From Mustela lutreola (taxonomy: Eukaryota; Chordata; Mammalia; Carnivora; Mustelidae): a DNA stretch of 64,000 nucleotides. Both the position numbers and the translations under genes were made by a program. The stretch is from contig NC_081291.1 of assembly GCF_030435805.1 (NCBI RefSeq), forward strand, positions 12,547,001-12,611,000. Reading direction: 5' to 3'. The notes below the pieces were generated by a model. It was given only the letters and a program-made list of their open reading frames with translations. It was not told the DNA's origin and searched no databases. The stretch's first letter is position 1, and every line of letters starts with the position of its first letter. This document shows, one piece after another, positions 11,720 through 23,249 of this stretch.

Positions 11720-11999
11720 AACCAAGGGATATCGAGGATCCATGAATAGGCAGGTGGAATTTGGGGAAAGAAACTTTGCATTGCTGAAAATTGACCAGGA
11801 AGTACTATCTAGAATAAGTAAGACACATTCAGACGGAGAAATTTCAATGCAGAAATGAGTCAAGGATATGAGCAAAGAACTCACAGATGGGGTTTCACAG
11901 ACATAGGAAAGGGTGGTTTAGACAAGGAAAGCGCAGAGTAAAACCACCGTGCCCTTTCACTGTACACCTATTCATATCCCCAGACTAGAAAGTGCCTGG

Positions 12000-14900
12000 T
12001 GTTAATGGAAATATGGAGAGAAAACAATACTGATAGCCTCCTGGTGAGAACCAAGAATGCAGAAGAACAGACTTCACCTGCTCTGTGCAACAGCACATGG
12101 TCTCCTGAGCACCTATCTTGATTGTTCACACCTGTCTGAAGGGAGAATGTCAGAGGATGTTTCGGTAGCCATTGCTTGAAGTGGGTAAATGAACAAGCCT
12201 GCTTGGGAACTGTAATTGGGAAGAGGGCAGTTCACATGGACTGGATGCAACTGTTGGGCCCAGGCAGGAGTTTGATGTACACATAGCGGGTAAAGGAACC
12301 TATAAAATGATCTTAAGTAAATGAAGCAAAAGCAGATAAACACTCTAGCATAATTCCATTGGGCCCATGAAAAATAGAGCACCTGAAATTACTCTGGATG
12401 ATGCTGTAATAGGGTATACATGTTTCTATATGTTTCTCAAAACCCAAGGATGGGTAACACAGTCAACCCTAATATAATATAATATAAGTTAAGTTAATAA
12501 TTATGTATCTATCCATATTGAATCACCAACTGGAACAAATGCACCACAAGAATACCAGATTGTACAGCCTTCAGCAATGCTGGCCTCAACTCACCAGATG
12601 CCAGTAGCATCCCCTCCCTCCCCATGAGCTCTGATAACCAGGAGGTCCTCCAGGCAAGTACAAACATTTTGCACTGGATGTGCAGAATCAGTCCCAAATA
12701 AGAATGCAGACTTAGAGGCTGCAAAGGGCACTAGGCTGTGTGTCCAGGACCCAGAGTGGGCAACCTGAGAATAACCCCAGCAGTTCCCCAAGGCTAAAAG
12801 CCTATCTTATGACCCTCCTCCTAGACTCTGTCCCCATCCCAAGTTTCGGTCTTGCTCCCCACAACTGTACGAATATCACCACCTACCCTGTTCCTCCTGG
12901 TCCTCCTCAGCCTGGGCTATCTCTTCCAGGAAGCAGCCAGCAGGGGACGGCAGAAGAAGCTCCCCTGCCTGAGGCTGTCAGTGGCACACAGCGGCAGGTG
13001 TGGGGCCAGACTTTGGGGCTCCTGGATGCTCCGTACTTTACCCCTGATGCAACTTCCCAACAGGCTGCTCCCCAGGGCCTTCCTGGGACACCAACATGCA
13101 AGGTCTGCCCTGAGTCTGGAGAGGCCAGGAAGATCATCAGAGGGCCTCTGGGGACCCGCAGCCTCTATTCCTTCCTCCAGTAGCCCAACGCAACCAAGGT
13201 TCCCTATTGTTCTCTCTGCCCTGAGCGCCCCAGCCCCTGCTGAGGCCTAGGAACTCCCAGTCTTGGGAGAGACAGGACTGGATTAGATGCCCTCAGCCAG
13301 TGGGGGTCAGAGCAGGGTCAGAGGGGAAGAAAGGAGCTGGAGCGGCCCAGAGTGGGAATTCAGGGCTCTGCCCTGGGGTCAAGGTAGCTGGAAGGCTTCC
13401 CAGAATAAAGGTAATTTAGAGCTGGGTCTTGGAAAGTCTCTTCTCTTGGTGAATGGAAGTGTTCAGGGTCTTCTGGCCAAAGTGGAAAGCCCTGTTTCTC
13501 CTCTTGGTGGAGTTACCCTGTGTTGTCATGGTGACCCAGCCAGAGAATTCACATTAGTATGTGCATCCTTGGGATGTAATAACATATTTGGTCTTTGTCC
13601 AGTTCCTAAGACACAGCCCCTAAGCCCCTGTCTCAGGAGTGATAATAGTAGCTTCTGTATGCTAATAAGATTAATGGGGGCTGGAGGCCCCATCTCTCCT
13701 TGTGGTCAAGTTCTTCCCTATCCCTGTTTTCCTGGTAGTCCAGGCCAAAGAATCTACATTAATATCTGCCTCTCTGTGATACAGTCAAACTAATATTTTG
13801 TTTCTTGTGTTTCTTTGTTTACTGCCCATCTGATGAGAGTCTTTGTATGCTCATGAGATGACGGGAGGCTGTGGGTTTAACATTACAAGGTATCTGCTGG
13901 CCTCATCTTTGAGTAATAGTTTTCCAGGAAGATCCAGGAAGATCCAGGAAGGTCTGAGCATATGCTCAGACATATGCTTTACCAAATCCCCAGCATGGGA
14001 ATCAGACAGGCCTAACATTCCATGTGACCCCCTTCATTCAAGTGTTGTGTGACCACCACCAGCATTTCTCCTCTGCATAATAATAGTACCCATGCCATTG
14101 ACCTCTCTTCTGTCATTTGAGATAGCACTGTGCTCTCAGCAAATGCTCTAGATAGATTCAAGTGAAACAGGAATGAGAACTTGATGTTGTACTGAAGGTA
14201 ATGTGGGGAAAAGGGAAAGGGATTTCCATAAGATGTCAGTTAGCAACACAGTTTTAATATTCTGCATGTTCTTATCCAAACACTGAGCATCTCCTCCCTT
14301 AGCTCTTTCCCTCTCACTCCCCTCCTCTTTCTCTTTACTTCACATTCAGACATCCTTCAGTCAACTAAGATCAACATAGAAACTTATTGGGGGTCAATCC
14401 CCTCCAAAGACAGCGGAAACTATAAAGAGTCAGCCATCTTCTTGGAGACAAATAGTTTATTTTCTCTTGTGCATATGTTATAATTTAAAGATAATACCTA
14501 TACAACACTGGACACAGTGCCTAATAAGAAAAGCCCCAATGCTGGTGGAATTTATCATTTTGCTTACTCTTGTTGTCCTTATGGTGGAGGAGGGGAAGTT
14601 CTGCCCTACTTGTCCATGCAAGAAGAATCATTGCCATCAGTGGCCGGACACATCATTGTGATGCCCCCCACTGGCCCATAGGTAAATAATACATTCTTAG
14701 ACATAGGTACTGGGATGGACTTCATCACATGGTGTCAAGAACGAGAGATGGTAATCACTAGAGGCTATACAAGAGGGAACAAATTGAAAACAAACTGAAG
14801 GGGAAAAAAAGAACACCTACCATGCATCCAACATCTATGGATGCATCTCACGATACCTATGTAGTATTCTCAAATGCTAAATCTCTACAACAGTCCTATG
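12000..14900. repeat. Multi-copy noncoding module, copy A
   Basis: Matches 23570-25740 (direct), 17940-19600 (direct) and 33300-35340 (reverse). It lies upstream of the minus-strand ORs. It includes a GC-richer block (12730-13250) with open but non-conserved frames and no gene I recognise. The segment at about 13500-13650 partly repeats at 13690-13880. Confidence 0.7.
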
Positions 14901-14959
14901 GAGACAGTCATTACTATTCCCAGATCTGCTATCATATTTCCTCTTGACCAAACTGGCCA

Positions 14960-15889
14960 TCAGGAGCTTAGGGGACTGAATTTTCTCTGGAAGCTTTTCT
15001 TTATGGCATTCTTGAGCTCCTTATTCCTGAGGCTGAAAATGATTGGGCTGAGAAAGGGAGTGAAGACTGTATAGGTGGTGGCCATCAGAGTATTACTGTC
15101 CATAGAATGGGATCCCTTGGGCTTGAGGTAGATCATGGAGGCAAAACCATAGTGCACAATGACCACAGTGAGGTGGGACACACATGTGGAGAAGGTCTTG
15201 TGCCTGCCTTCAGCTGAAGGGATCCTCAATATGGCAGCAACAATGAAGACATAGGAGAGCATGATGAGGAATAAACATCCCATCAGAGCTGTGACACACA
15301 CCAGGATCACACCCAGGGTGACAGAAGATGTCTCCTCCCCACAGGCCAACTTTAGGAGGGAAAACACGTGGCAGCCAAAATGATGGATCACATTAGACCC
15401 ACAGAAGGTGAGGTGAAAAACTATCAGGGTCACCATCATCCCCATGACTGAGCCACCAGCCCAGGTCCAGGACACCAGACGGGCACAGGTGCGGGTGCTC
15501 ATGAGCACGTTGTAGCGCAGGGGGTGGCAGATGGCCACGTAGCGGTCATAGCCCATGATCATAAGCAGGAAGGAGTGGGTGAAGCCAAATGTGAAAGAGA
15601 AGAACATCTGACTGGCACAGGCCACAAAGCTGATGGAATGGTGGCTGGAGAGCATGTCAACCAGCATGCGAGGTGTGACAGCAACAGTGAACAGAATCTC
15701 GGAGGTAGACAGGGCACATAAGAAGAGGTACATGGGTGTGTGCAGGCTCTGCTCATTCCAGACAGTGACCATGATGAGCAGGTTCCCCAACAGGGTGAAC
15801 AGGTACATCAGCAGGTACAGCAAAAAGAGGACGGGCAGGAGATGCTGTGGGAGGTTGGAGAAACCCAGAAGGATGAATTCAGACACCAT
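14960..15889 (-). CDS. Olfactory receptor, OR10H-like, main coding exon
   Basis: An open frame of 309 codons encodes a complete class II OR. Motifs: LLGNLLIM (TM1), LHTPMYLFLCAL, MGYDRYVAICHPLRY (TM3/IC2), [11 protein letters not shown] (TM5), [11 protein letters not shown] (TM6) and PFLSPIIFSLRN (TM7), with the usual extracellular-loop cysteines. About 20 residues differ from the OR at 40282-41211, its partner in the large inverted duplication. The ATG at 15889 lies after the NYS sequon. The frame is open upstream to an acceptor at 15922-15923, so the exon is probably 14960-15921. Joined to 16069-16115 it gives 327 residues, normal for OR10H. No broken motif is seen, so I take it as functional. 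Its 3' flank carries an old MIR-like repeat shared with the other copies. Confidence 0.92.
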   Translation of the reverse strand: MVSEFILLGFSNLPQHLLPVLFLLYLLMYLFTLLGNLLIMVTVWNEQSLHTPMYLFLCALSTSEILFTVAVTPRMLVDMLSSHHSISFVACASQMFFSFTFGFTHSFLLMIMGYDRYVAICHPLRYNVLMSTRTCARLVSWTWAGGSVMGMMVTLIVFHLTFCGSNVIHHFGCHVFSLLKLACGEETSSVTLGVILVCVTALMGCLFLIMLSYVFIVAAILRIPSAEGRHKTFSTCVSHLTVVIVHYGFASMIYLKPKGSHSMDSNTLMATTYTVFTPFLSPIIFSLRNKELKNAIKKSFQRKFSPLSS

Positions 15890-16068
15890 GCTATAGTTCT
15901 GACCAGCCTCGGATGCTGCATCTGCTCAGATCATGGAGGAAATGAAGGTGACCAGAATAAAAATAATAAAGATAGTGAATCTGTATAACAATAACCTTGA
16001 AAAATCTACAAAATGGAGGAACTTTAGATACGGTGTGTTAGGATTGGGAAAGTGACAAGGATACTCAC

Positions 16069-16115
16069 TGTTTCTGCTGTTCTTTAGCATGGAACTGAAA
16101 GCCGTGAGTGGTGCT
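16069..16115 (-). other. Putative 5' exon with start codon for the OR at 14960-15889
   Basis: On the minus strand a pyrimidine-rich tract ending in TTAG is followed by 47 bases and a GTGAGTAT donor (16068-16061). The ATG at 16090-16088 gives 22 coding bases. Joined to the acceptor before 15921 the frame is kept and the N-terminus reads MLKNSRNNAASEAGQNYS, then MVSEF. The intron would be only about 150 bp. RNA evidence would decide. Confidence 0.6.
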
Positions 16116-16609
16116 CTAAGGAAGGAAAAGAAAGAAGATATGTAAGAATTGAAAAAGAAGAGACCCGCTCATCTGACAGAAAAAGCAAAAGAATGAAATC
16201 AGAACATACCCAGTGTGAGAGAGCACTGAGCTGTAGAAGACAAGATTTGCTTCTAAAAACCAGTATTTCTCATAGAATTACACCACTAGTCATCATTAAA
16301 AGTATGAATTTGAAGTAAAAAGTAAGATACCATTCCCAGGAGTGACACAAAGTATAAAGAAACAGCTCTCTAGCATTTTGGTCCGGCGATTTCTTTACAC
16401 TTAAGAAAAGTTGAGCCTCTAAAGCGCTTTTATTTGGGGGCATTATCACTCCCCATGTTCACCAGATTAGAAAGAAACACAGATTTTCTGACAATATCCA
16501 ATTATGGATACATTTTAAGGAAGAATCTACCTGTTCAATGTCAATGTAAGTAACAACTATTTAGGAAAGTAGCTACTTTTACAAAATTAACATTTAGTGA
16601 CAAGAGGGG

Positions 16610-16676
16610 TTTCTCCTCCTCCTCCTCCTCCTCCTCCTCCTCTTCTTCTTCTCCTCCCCTTCTTCCTCCTTCTTCT
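16610..16676 (+). repeat. 67-bp polypyrimidine CCT/CTT tract
   Basis: All C or T. Mirror partner of 39397-39557, rich in CCT rather than CTT. Confidence 0.95.
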
Positions 16677-17829
16677 GCTCCTTCTCCATCTCCTCCTTAT
16701 TCTTCTTTTTACATTTTAGCAAATTTGTCCCAGGCTGGCTGGGTGGGAGACAAGATAATGCTTGTATCTTCTTCTTCATTCAGGCTATGGTAATATGTGG
16801 CTGTAGTTGAAGCATATGATGAAAATACATCCTCACCTTCATTGGAAAACTGAGAACCTGATGGTCCCCCCAAAATGGTCTCTGGGACCCCAGGGTCCTC
16901 ATATCACACTTTGGAAGCCTCTGTTGTAAAATATCTAGGAATCAATCAAGCACATGGAAATTTTTAACATTAATAAAATGCAGGTGATTTGAATACATAG
17001 AGAAAGATCTACACTCTCAGATGAGGTAGGTGGGTACGGAAACAATAACACCTCTTCCTCAAATCAGAGCACCAGAGCAACTACACTTTCAGTGAGTCAG
17101 CTGTATATCTCATAACGGTTTCCTCAAATCCCTTCTGAAAACTAAGGTCAGTGCAAAACCATACTATTCTTCTAAAAGTGGAGTCAATAGGAAAGAAATG
17201 CTCTGGAAGGTGTGAAGACTCATCATAGACATTATACACATCATAGTCATTTTTAAGTGTGAACCTGGAACAGACACAGACACTGATCAAATTGATCGGA
17301 TACCTCAGAAAATATCCCCACATGAGTCACAGCTTAATATGTGCTAAAGGTGGGAGCACAAGTCAAAGGGAAGAGCTGGATTGTTTAGGAGTTTGTGGTG
17401 GGAAAACTGGTCCTTTGATGAAGCAAACTCAATCTGAACTTCTGCCCAAGACCATATGCAAAGGTGGATTCCAGGATTCAAGACATAAATATGAAATATG
17501 ACCATGGGAAGTTAATAGGAGAAGGTATAGGAGAAGAATTTTGTTGATCTAGGGTTGGAGAACGTCAGAAACACAAACATTAGGTGTTTTTGAAAAAATG
17601 AAAACATCAACAGGAAGAGTATTTGTTCAACAAATGATGTTGTGGATCCAGCTAAGAGTAGATGGAAAGGTGAGGAAAGATCACTGTCATTGTCCAAGAC
17701 TGAGCAGGGAATATGATGTGGAATAAACAAAAAACCAGTTCCATCTACAAGGAGTAGAAATCTCAATGCAGAAATGAGCAAAGGTGTGAAGAGAGAGCTC
17801 ACATTGGGTATAACACAAGCAAATGAAAA

Positions 17830-17890
17830 CATGCTAAAAAGAAAGAGAAAGAGAGAGAGAGAGAGAGGAAGGGAGAGAAAGGAAGAGAAA
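17830..17890 (+). repeat. GA-rich low-complexity tract
   Basis: Purine-rich gaaagagaaagagagagag series, with a shorter mirror at 37833-37870 in the right arm. Confidence 0.85.
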
Positions 17891-18599
17891 TGCAGTGGAA
17901 ATTCAGTATCTACGTATTTAAGGTCCCAAACTAGAAAGTGCCTAGTGCTATCAGGTATGGGGAGAAAGCAGTATTAGTGCACTGCCTGTGAGAACTAGAG
18001 GGTTAAAATTAATAGTTCCTGTGCTCTGTGCACTAGCACATGTACTCCTGAGTATCTATCTCCATTGCTGATAGGTATTTATAAGGGAACATGTCAGGGA
18101 ATATTTTGTAGCATTGCTTGTAGTGAGGAATGTGGAAAGTGCTTGTCCATAAGTGGAAAGAGGGCAGGTCACATGGGCTGGATGCAACTACTAGAGCTCC
18201 AGAGTTTGATGCACACACAGCAGCATAAATGAACTTGTAAAATGATCTTGAGTGAATGAAGCATGAGCACATGAACACTCTAGCATAAGTCCATTTGGGT
18301 ACATGAAATTTAAAGCACCTGAAATATTCTGGATGATGCCATAATGGTGTGTACAAATCACTGTACATTTGCCCAAACCCAAGAATGTAAAATGTAGACA
18401 GTGAACCCTAATGTAACCTGTGGGTTGAGTTAATAATAATTTATCCCTATTGGTTCACCAACTGGAACAATGGCACCACAAGAATACCAGATTGTACAAT
18501 CTTTATCAGCAAACCTGGCCTCCACTCACCAGATGCCAGTAGCATCCCTTACCTCCTCAGGAGCAGGGACAACAAAAAGGTCCTTCATGCATGTACAAA

Positions 18600-21500
18600 C
18601 ATTTGAGGAGGGGGGGTAGGAGCCCCAAACAAGAATGCAGACTTACAAGCTGCAATGGGCACTAGGCTGAGAAAGAACTTAAGACCCAGAATGGTCAACC
18701 TAAGAAGACCCCCAGCAGTTGCCCAAGGCTAAGAGCCTGTCTAATGACCCTTCTCCCAGACCCTGTCCCCATCACCAGTCTGGGCCTTGCTTCCCACAAC
18801 TGCATGATTATTACCACCTACCTGTCCCTCCTGGTCTTTCTCAGCCTGGGCTGCCTCTTCCAGGAAGTAAGCAGCAAGGGAGGGCAGCACACAGGGGCAG
18901 GTGTGGGGCCAGATGTCAGGGCTCCTGGAACTGATGCTGTGTGCTTTACCCCTACTGTAGCTTCCCAGCTGGCTGCTCCCCAGGACTTCCCTAGGATACC
19001 AACCTGCAAGTTCTGCTCTCAGGTTCTTGAGAGGCTAGGAGGATCATCAGGGGACCTCCAGGGACTAGCAGCTACTATTCCTTCCTCCAACACTCCAAGA
19101 TGATCAAGGCTCTCTTCTGTCTCTCTCTGCCCAGAGAGACCCAGTCCCTGCTGAGGACTAGGAGCTCCCATTGTTGAGGGAGACGGGGCAAGATTAGATG
19201 CCTTCAACCACTTGGGGTCAGGACAGGGACAGAGGGAAGGCAGGAGCTGGAGTAGCCCAGAGTGGGAATCCAGGGCTCTACCCTGGGGCCAAGGCTTTCC
19301 AGAATAAGGGTAATTTAGAGGTTGGTCTTGGAGACTGTTTTCCCTTGGTCTTTGGAAGTGTTCAGAGTCTTCTGACCAAACTGGATAGCTCCACTTCTTC
19401 ATTGGTTGACTTAACTTTTCTCTGTTGTCACGGTGATCCAAGCCAGTGAATCTATTTAGCATGTGCATTCTTGGGCTCTAATAACACATTTGCTTTTTGT
19501 CCAGTTCCTGAGATAGACCCCCTATGCTCTTGTCTCAAGAGTAATATAGTGGCTTCTGTATGCTACTGAGATGAGTGGTGGCTGAGGGCACCTGGATAGT
19601 TTTAGGAAGGGGGCTGCTCACCAGAACAACCAAGGGATGATTAGTGAATTGGAACCTCCAGGGAGGGGAGGGGATACAGATTGATATTCAATACTGATGA
19701 TGAATGATTTAATCAATCGTGTCTTTGTCATCAAACCCTCATAAAACTCCCTAAACCCTGGAATTCAGAAACCTTCCCAGCTCGTGAACACATAGCAGTG
19801 CTAGAGGGTGGTGTATGCAGCGAGGGCATGGAAGTTCCTCACTCTTTCCTCCATACATCTCTTTTATTTTTCTGTTCTTGAGTTGTTAATTCATAATAAA
19901 GTGGGAAGAGTAAGTGTTGCATTTTCCTGATTTCTGAGAGCCATTCTAGCAAAGTATTCAAACTAAGGAGTGTGGAAACCCCCATCTTTGTAGCCACATC
20001 AGAAAGAAGTGCAGGTTCCCTGGGCAGTAAATATGTGTGACTGACATCTCCAGGTTGTTAGTGTCAGAACACAATTATCAGACAACAAGGTGGTGTCTGG
20101 ATAGTTGGAGAATTGGTATTGGTGTGGAAAGAATTTACACATTTGGTGTCTTGAGTATTAGAGGCAGAAATAGTTCACTTTCTCTCCCTTTGTCCTGTCA
20201 GAAACATTGTCCCTTCTACATCTGAAATCAGCCTCAACTTGCCACCCCACCCCATCCAAGATGCCTTCATGCACCTCCCCTCATCTTTTCCTGCATCTGC
20301 TCACTCTGCCTGCCCTCAGCAGGCTGCTTCCCTCACACCAACTAGAAGAGGGCTCTACAAACAGGAATCTGACCACTTTGGAAAACTGTTTCGCAGCATC
20401 TATTCAAGCTGAACATAGGTATTCCCTATGAGTCAGTATTTACACACCTAACTATAGAACCAACACAACATATAAGTATTAATCTGCCAAAGGACATGTA
20501 CTAGATGTCATAAGAACACCCTCATAGGAAGCCCCAACTGGAAATATCCATGAGAATGTTCACGTAATGGAATACAGCTCTTCCCTTTATGAATTTAAAA
20601 AACATTTATTAGTCTCCATTCCCCTTAAAACAAACTCCTCAATTGGACACCACTGTCTTGCATGCCCATGACCTTCCCACCTATATGCCTTCAATTCTAA
20701 AAACACACTAGCGACCTCCAACTCTCTCTGGTGCACTGAACATACCACTGTCCCAAGTGCACTCTGCCTTTTTCACCCTGAGACTTTGTACTTGCTGACC
20801 TCTCTGTCTGGAAACCCCTTTTCCACCTGTCTGGTCATCTGAATCATACCTACTCACCCTTCAGGTCTCCCTGTAGACATCACCAATTTCAAAGACTCTA
20901 AATCCCAGGTTGGGTCTGAGACCCACACTTAGCTTCTCCAGATCCCTAGGCTGTCTCAAACACTCCTCTGATTACTCTGTGCTGTCTTCTTTGGTTATAT
21001 GACAGCTTCCCTTGTGGACCATGAAAAGGACAGAGCAGAGCCCTTGCCCTTGGTTATTGGATTTGAGCACCTAGAATATTTCCATATAGAATAAGCCTTC
21101 AATAATATTTCTTGACTATATGAATGAATAAATGAGGGCAAAGAACTGTGAGAACATACAGCACTCTTTTCTGTTCATTTACATGGGCAATGACACCTAT
21201 GTGGCCATCTGTCACTCCCTGAGGTACAATGTGTTCATGAGTCCACATGACTGTGCCATGTCATGTGCCGGTCCTGGGCTGGTCTCTTGGTCATAGGGAT
21301 GATGGTGACCCTGATAGTTTTTCACCTCACCTTCTGTGGGTCTAAAGTAATCCATGATTTTTTCTACAACATGCTTTCCCTCCTAACGTTGGCTGTGGGA
21401 ATAAGACATCCTCTGTTACCTTGGTTGTGGTCCTAGTAAGTGTTACAGCTCTGATGTGCTGTTTATTCTTAATCATCCTCTTCTATGTTTTCATTGTTGC

Positions 21501-21735
21501 TGCCATATTGAGGATCCCCTCAGCTGAGGACAGCACAAGACCTTCTCCTCATGTGTGTCCCACCTCACTGTGGTCATTGTGCACTATGGTTTTGCCTCCA
21601 TTATCTACCTCAAGCCCAAGGGCCCGCCTTCTATAGACCATAACATTTTGAGGGCCATCACCTACAGTCTTCACCCCCTTTCTCAGCTGATCATTTTCAG
21701 CCTCATAAGATGCTCAAGAATGCCATAGAAATATA
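18600..21735. repeat. Inverted segmental duplication, left arm (pseudogene part)
   Basis: Reverse-oriented match to 31990-35340. It includes the 18.7-19.5 kb module, an LTR-like fossil and the truncated OR pseudogene. Continuous with the OR part of the arm; between them the right arm carries about 1.7 kb of unrelated sequence. Confidence 0.75.
19575..20190 (+). mobile_element. Solitary LTR-like fossil (ERVL-type, family uncertain)
   Basis: About 600 bp with an AATAAA near the last third (cataataaagtgggaag) and an overall layout like an old mammalian LTR. No internal genes. Also present in reverse at 33755-34365, so it predates the inverted duplication. Confidence 0.4.
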
Positions 21736-22119
21736 ACTGGAGAGATTATGCTAAGTGAAATAAGTCAAGCAGAGAAAGACGATTATATGGCTTCACTTAT
21801 TTACGGAAAATAAGGAATAGCGGAGGACATTAGGGAAGGAAGGGAAGAACAAGGGGGGAATTAGAGGAGGAGATGAACCATGAGAGACTATCGACTCTGG
21901 AAATCAAACTGAGGGTTTTAGAGTAGAGGCGTGTGGTGGGATAGTTGAGCCCAGTGATGGGTATTAAGGAGGACGCGTATTGCATGGACTACTGAATGTT
22001 ATATGCAAACAACGAATCATGGAACACTACATCAAAACCTAAGGATGTACCGTATGGTGACTTGCAAAGCATGATCATTGCCATCGTCGTCGTCGTCATC
22101 ATCATCATCATCATCATCA
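21728..22119 (+). mobile_element. L1 3' end inside an OR pseudogene
   Basis: Begins in ORF2 (ggagagattatgctaagtg) and runs through the 3' UTR to a (TCG)n/(TCA)n tract instead of an A-tail. A 12-bp duplication aagaatgccata lies at 21716-21727 and 22120-22131. Confidence 0.88.
22085..22119 (+). repeat. (TCG)n(TCA)n tract at an L1 3' end
   Basis: Four TCG-type then about eight TCA-type units in place of the L1 A-tail, directly before the target-site duplication. Confidence 0.85.
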
Positions 22120-22670
22120 AAGAATGCCATAAAGAAAAACTTCCAGAGAAAATTTATTCCCCTAAGCTCTTGATGGCCAGTTTGATAGTAAGGACAGACT
22201 CTCATCAGATGGTCAGTAAGCAAAGACACACAAGAGACCAAATATGAGTTTGATTATATCACAGAGAGGCAGATGTTAATGTGGATTCTTTGGCTTGGAC
22301 CACCAAGAGGGCTGGGAATAATAACATCTGTCTCTACATGACTGTTGTAGGGTTTCAAGAATATGAAAATACAACACCCATAGGTGATGGATGCATGCTT
22401 GGTATTATATTTTGGTTATTGTGCACTATGGTTTCTCTCTGGCTGTGTGAAAGGGATGTATGCCTAGGGCTGCACCTGCTCTCTTCCCTGAAAGCTGTCT
22501 ATTCCTTCTAAAGACAGCTTTGCCCTCACAGTCATGACCACACTTCTTTCTGCAGGCACCTGAGAGAGATGCATTCCTGATCACCAACAGCACACACGTG
22601 CAGATTATAATGGATTCCTGCCTCACCACTTCAGGGCAGTGTGGCTGGGGAGAAATCATCTCTCAGATTT

Positions 22671-23069
22671 GCATTTTCTGCATTTCTTTTTTTCTTTTTA
22701 AATTTAGTTTTATTTTGTTTAAAGATTTTATTTATTTATTTGACAGAGAAAGAGATCACAAGTAGGCAGAGAGGCAGGCAGAATAAGAGGAGGAAGCAGG
22801 CTCCTTGCTGAGCAGAGAGCCCCAGACAATGCTCTGCTCAGCGGGGCTCTGCTCAGCGGGGAGCCTGCTTTGATCCCAGGACCCTGAGATCATGACCTGA
22901 TCCAAAGGCAGAGGCTTAACCCACTGAGCCACCCAGTGGGTCCCCTTCTTAAATATTTTTGTTGTGTTATGTTAGTCACCATAAAATATATTAGTTTTTG
23001 ATGCCGTGTTCCAAGTTCATTGCTTATGTACAACACCCAGTGCTCCATGCAATGCATTTTCTGCATTTC
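22671..23069 (-). mobile_element. CanSINE plus L1 3' end between target-site duplications
   Basis: A 16-bp duplication gcattttctgcatttc lies at 22671-22686 and 23054-23069. Between them are a reverse CanSINE (about 22720-22944, with a small internal repeat of gctctgctcagcgggg) and a reverse L1 3' end (about 22960-23053). The simplest reading is an L1 insertion whose A-tail later took a SINE. Confidence 0.8.
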
Positions 23070-23249
23070 AAAAATGTGAATAGTAATGAATGTGGGTCAT
23101 ACAAACCACAAGAGTCTCTGTCTCTGTCTCCTCCCCCCCCCCTTTATTTTTTGGCTTTGGAGAAGTTTAACGTTATTGTTTTTTAAATTTTTGTTTGTTT
23201 GTTTGTTTGTGTTTTGTTTTTGTTTTTGGTGTTTTTTTTTTTTTTTTTT

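Larger units (their letters stand above)
14700..18480. repeat. Inverted segmental duplication, left arm (OR part)
   Basis: Reads in reverse orientation against 37040-41215. It holds the OR at 14960-15889, its 5' exon, a polypyrimidine tract at 16610-16676 and upstream sequence. By eye most stretches match at roughly 90-96%. Lacks the SINE and L1 insertions found in the right arm. Confidence 0.8.
21162..22173 (+). pseudogene. OR10H-like pseudogene, 5'-truncated and split by an L1
   Basis: Homology to the intact ORs starts near TM3 (DRY region reads NDTYVAICH) and runs to 21727. A 392-bp L1 3' end is inserted (21728-22119), then the last 18 codons follow at 22120-22173. There is nothing from the N-terminus to TM3. 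Frameshifts include one after TM3 and one in the HKTFSTC region, where one base is missing, so no receptor can be made. The 5' breakpoint is the same as in the pseudogenes at 31997-32611 and 63133-63769, so all three descend from one truncated copy. It is the left-arm partner of 31997-32611. Confidence 0.88.

Noticed and set aside
12740-13183. 147-codon frame as a protein gene
   Set aside because: The frame is not kept in the homologous copies at 18.7, 24.1 and 35 kb, and composition follows GC content. Kept only as a low-confidence finding for its leader-like segment.
15524-15988. Open frames antisense to OR exons (also at 3717, 40275, 50078)
   Set aside because: Shadows of conserved OR codons on the other strand, with no family match of their own.
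17512-17832. Hydrophobic frame of about 100 codons (-), also open at 37875-38153 (+)
   Set aside because: Changes between the two copies are mostly amino-acid changing, the C-termini differ and the frame is lost in the third copy, so it looks noncoding.
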